23,912 nt of DNA from Labilithrix sp. (lineage in GTDB: Bacteria; Myxococcota; Polyangia; Polyangiales; Polyangiaceae). The stretch is from assembly GCA_028287035.1 (NCBI GenBank), contig JAQBQL010000252.1, forward strand, positions 1-23,912, given 5' to 3'. Made by a program: the position numbers and the translations under genes. How positions within the stretch are numbered: position 1 is the stretch's first letter; each line of letters starts with the position of its first letter. Shown here piece by piece: positions 22,657-23,912 of this stretch. The notes beneath the pieces were generated by a model. That model was not told the DNA's origin. It made no database searches and saw nothing but the letters and a program-made list of their open reading frames with translations.

Positions 22657-23912
22657 ATGCCGCCCCGCCCTGCCCCTACGACCATCGGTCGCTACGAGGT
22701 CGAGCGCATGCTCGGCCAGGGCGGGATGGGTGCGGTCTGGCTCGCGCGTGACACCGTGCTCGGCCGGCGCGTCGCCATCAAGGTGCTGCGGGACGATCTC
22801 GCGCTTCCGCCGGTCGTGCGCGACGAGCTCGTCGTCCGCATGCGCCACGAGGCGCAGGCCGCGGCCGCGGTGAGCCACCCGAACATCGTCACCCTCCACG
22901 ACATGGGCGAGGACGACGGCGTCGGTCTCTTCCTCGTCTTCGAGTACGTGCCGGGCCCGCGCAGCGACGGTCCCGAGTCGCTCCGCGATCGCCTGCGTGA
23001 CGGCCCGCTCCCGCTGCCCGAGGTGGCGAAGCTCGCGCGCGAGCTCGGATCGGCGCTCACGTTCGCGCATGCCGCGGGCGTGGTCCATCGCGACATCAAG
23101 CCGGAGAACGTCCTCTTCTCGCGCACGGGATGGAAGATCGCGGACTTCGGCATCGCGCGCATTCCCGAGTCGACGATCACGCGCGTCAACACCGTGCTCG
23201 GCACGCCCGCGTACACCTCGCCCGAGGCGCTCGCGAAGGGCGACTTCGGCGCGGCGTCCGACCAGTTCGCCTTCGCGGCGACGCTCTACGAGGCGGCGAC
23301 CGGCATCCGTGCGTTCGGCGGAAGCGACCCCATCACCACCGCCGGCAAGGTATCGAGCGAGGCGCCGCCCCCGCTCGATGCGGGGCTCGGGTCCGCGGCG
23401 GCGGTGCGGGCGCTCGGCGCCGCGCTGTCGAAGGGCGTCGCGAAGGAGGTCGAGGGACGCTTCGCCTCCTGCGTCGATCTCGGCGAGGCGGTGGCGCGCG
23501 CGATCGAGCGGCCCGCCGACGCGAGCGACAGCGTCATCGACCTCGGCCTGCTCGGCGCGACGAGCAGCGAGCGCATCGAGATCGGCGAGCGAACGCCCCT
23601 GAGCTCCCGCGTGCCGCTCGAGCGGCGCAAAGGGCCGACGAGCTCGCTCACGCCGTACGGCGCGGTGCGGCCGTCCGAGACCCCGCGCCCCTCGATCATC
23701 ATCCGCAAGCAGACGCACCGCTGGCAGAACCTGATGGCGGGGATGGCGCTCGTCGTCATCCTCGTGCTCGTGGTGCTCGGCAAGAAGAAGCGCGAGCGCG
23801 AGATCGCCGCGCAGGATCCGGAGCCCACGGCGGCGGCGATCGACGCCGGGAGCGCCGCCGCAGCCCCTCGCCCGCTCGTCACGATCCCGGCGCCGCGCCG
23901 CGTTCCGGCGCG
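22657..23912 (+). CDS. receptor-type Ser/Thr protein kinase (PknB-like), 3' end outside window
   Basis: At least 418 codons stay open from ATG 22657 to the window end, so the gene is partial at its 3' end. It starts four bases after the OppF-like stop (TGAGCCATG). Kinase motifs: G-loop GQGGMGAVW (20-28), lysine K42 in VAIKVL, glutamate E65 in RHEAQAAAAVSHPNIV, catalytic loop HRDIKPEN (H144, D146, N151), DFG (163-165), an activation segment rich in Thr/Ser (ESTITRVNTVLGTPAYTSPE), and SDQFAFAATLYEAATG. The kinase domain ends near residue 290. A linker with basic patches (SIIIRKQTHR) leads to one membrane helix (about 356-377, MAGMALVVILVLVVLG), then KKKRERE and an Ala/Pro-rich tail. It would sense an envelope signal and phosphorylate cytoplasmic proteins; the adjacent ATPases are obvious candidates, but this is inference. 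Confidence 0.93.
   Translation, partial: MPPRPAPTTIGRYEVERMLGQGGMGAVWLARDTVLGRRVAIKVLRDDLALPPVVRDELVVRMRHEAQAAAAVSHPNIVTLHDMGEDDGVGLFLVFEYVPGPRSDGPESLRDRLRDGPLPLPEVAKLARELGSALTFAHAAGVVHRDIKPENVLFSRTGWKIADFGIARIPESTITRVNTVLGTPAYTSPEALAKGDFGAASDQFAFAATLYEAATGIRAFGGSDPITTAGKVSSEAPPPLDAGLGSAAAVRALGAALSKGVAKEVEGRFASCVDLGEAVARAIERPADASDSVIDLGLLGATSSERIEIGERTPLSSRVPLERRKGPTSSLTPYGAVRPSETPRPSIIIRKQTHRWQNLMAGMALVVILVLVVLGKKKREREIAAQDPEPTAAAIDAGSAAAAPRPLVTIPAPRRVPA

Noticed and set aside
21421..23718. Long open frame antisense to the OppF-like gene and the kinase
   Set aside because: Mirror of real coding sequence; no domain or signal is recognisable.

Overview
The window looks like chromosomal DNA of a very GC-rich myxobacterium (Myxococcota, probably the Polyangiales side). 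This is inferred from gene style: overwhelmingly G/C-ending codons, many GTG starts, many lipoproteins with Ser/Gly/Asp-rich linkers, an OmpA-type protein with thrombospondin type 3 repeats, a TonB-like protein with a long disordered middle, and a eukaryote-like Ser/Thr kinase. I see no transposase, integrase, phage gene, CRISPR array or rRNA. It reads as ordinary chromosome that is unusually rich in cell-envelope genes. No gap without a gene exceeds about 250 bases.

Layout. 46-615 (-) is a small lipoprotein. 718-792 (+) is a tRNA with CAT anticodon and its own likely promoter. 1025-5245 (+) is a surface block: two lipoproteins sharing an undescribed N-terminal domain (the second fused to a DUF3494/ice-binding-like domain), then an OmpA/TSP3 outer-membrane protein, closed by a 15-bp hairpin. 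trpS follows at 5351-6436 (+). On the minus strand, 6456-10315 holds four exported proteins: two tandem kelch-like beta-propeller paralogues and two lipoproteins of unknown role. From 10525 (+) a multi-pass membrane protein overlaps a membrane-anchored PHP phosphoesterase by four bases. On the minus strand, tatD is followed by a TonB-like protein (14233 down to 12019). A small unknown protein (14259-14810, +) diverges from tatD. A minus-strand unit prkA - MATE exporter - lipoprotein (19082 down to 14817) sits behind a small secreted protein (19491-19156), with a terminator-like hairpin between them. A DNRLRE-like lipoprotein (20405-19701, -) diverges from an OppD/DppD-type ATPase (20421, +), which runs into an OppF/DppF-type ATPase and a receptor-type Ser/Thr kinase cut off by the window end.

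How they work together. About half of the protein genes encode exported, mostly lipid-anchored products. The clearest functional units are the surface lipoprotein/OmpA block, the prkA-MATE-lipoprotein chain (7-base gap, then an ATGA overlap), and the oligopeptide-transporter ATPase pair with its tightly linked kinase (4-base gap). The best candidates for something undescribed are the shared lipoprotein domain at 1025-3142, the hairpin-controlled prkA unit without its usual yeaH/spoVR partners, the OppDF-kinase unit, and a double palindrome between the divergent genes at 10315 and 10525.
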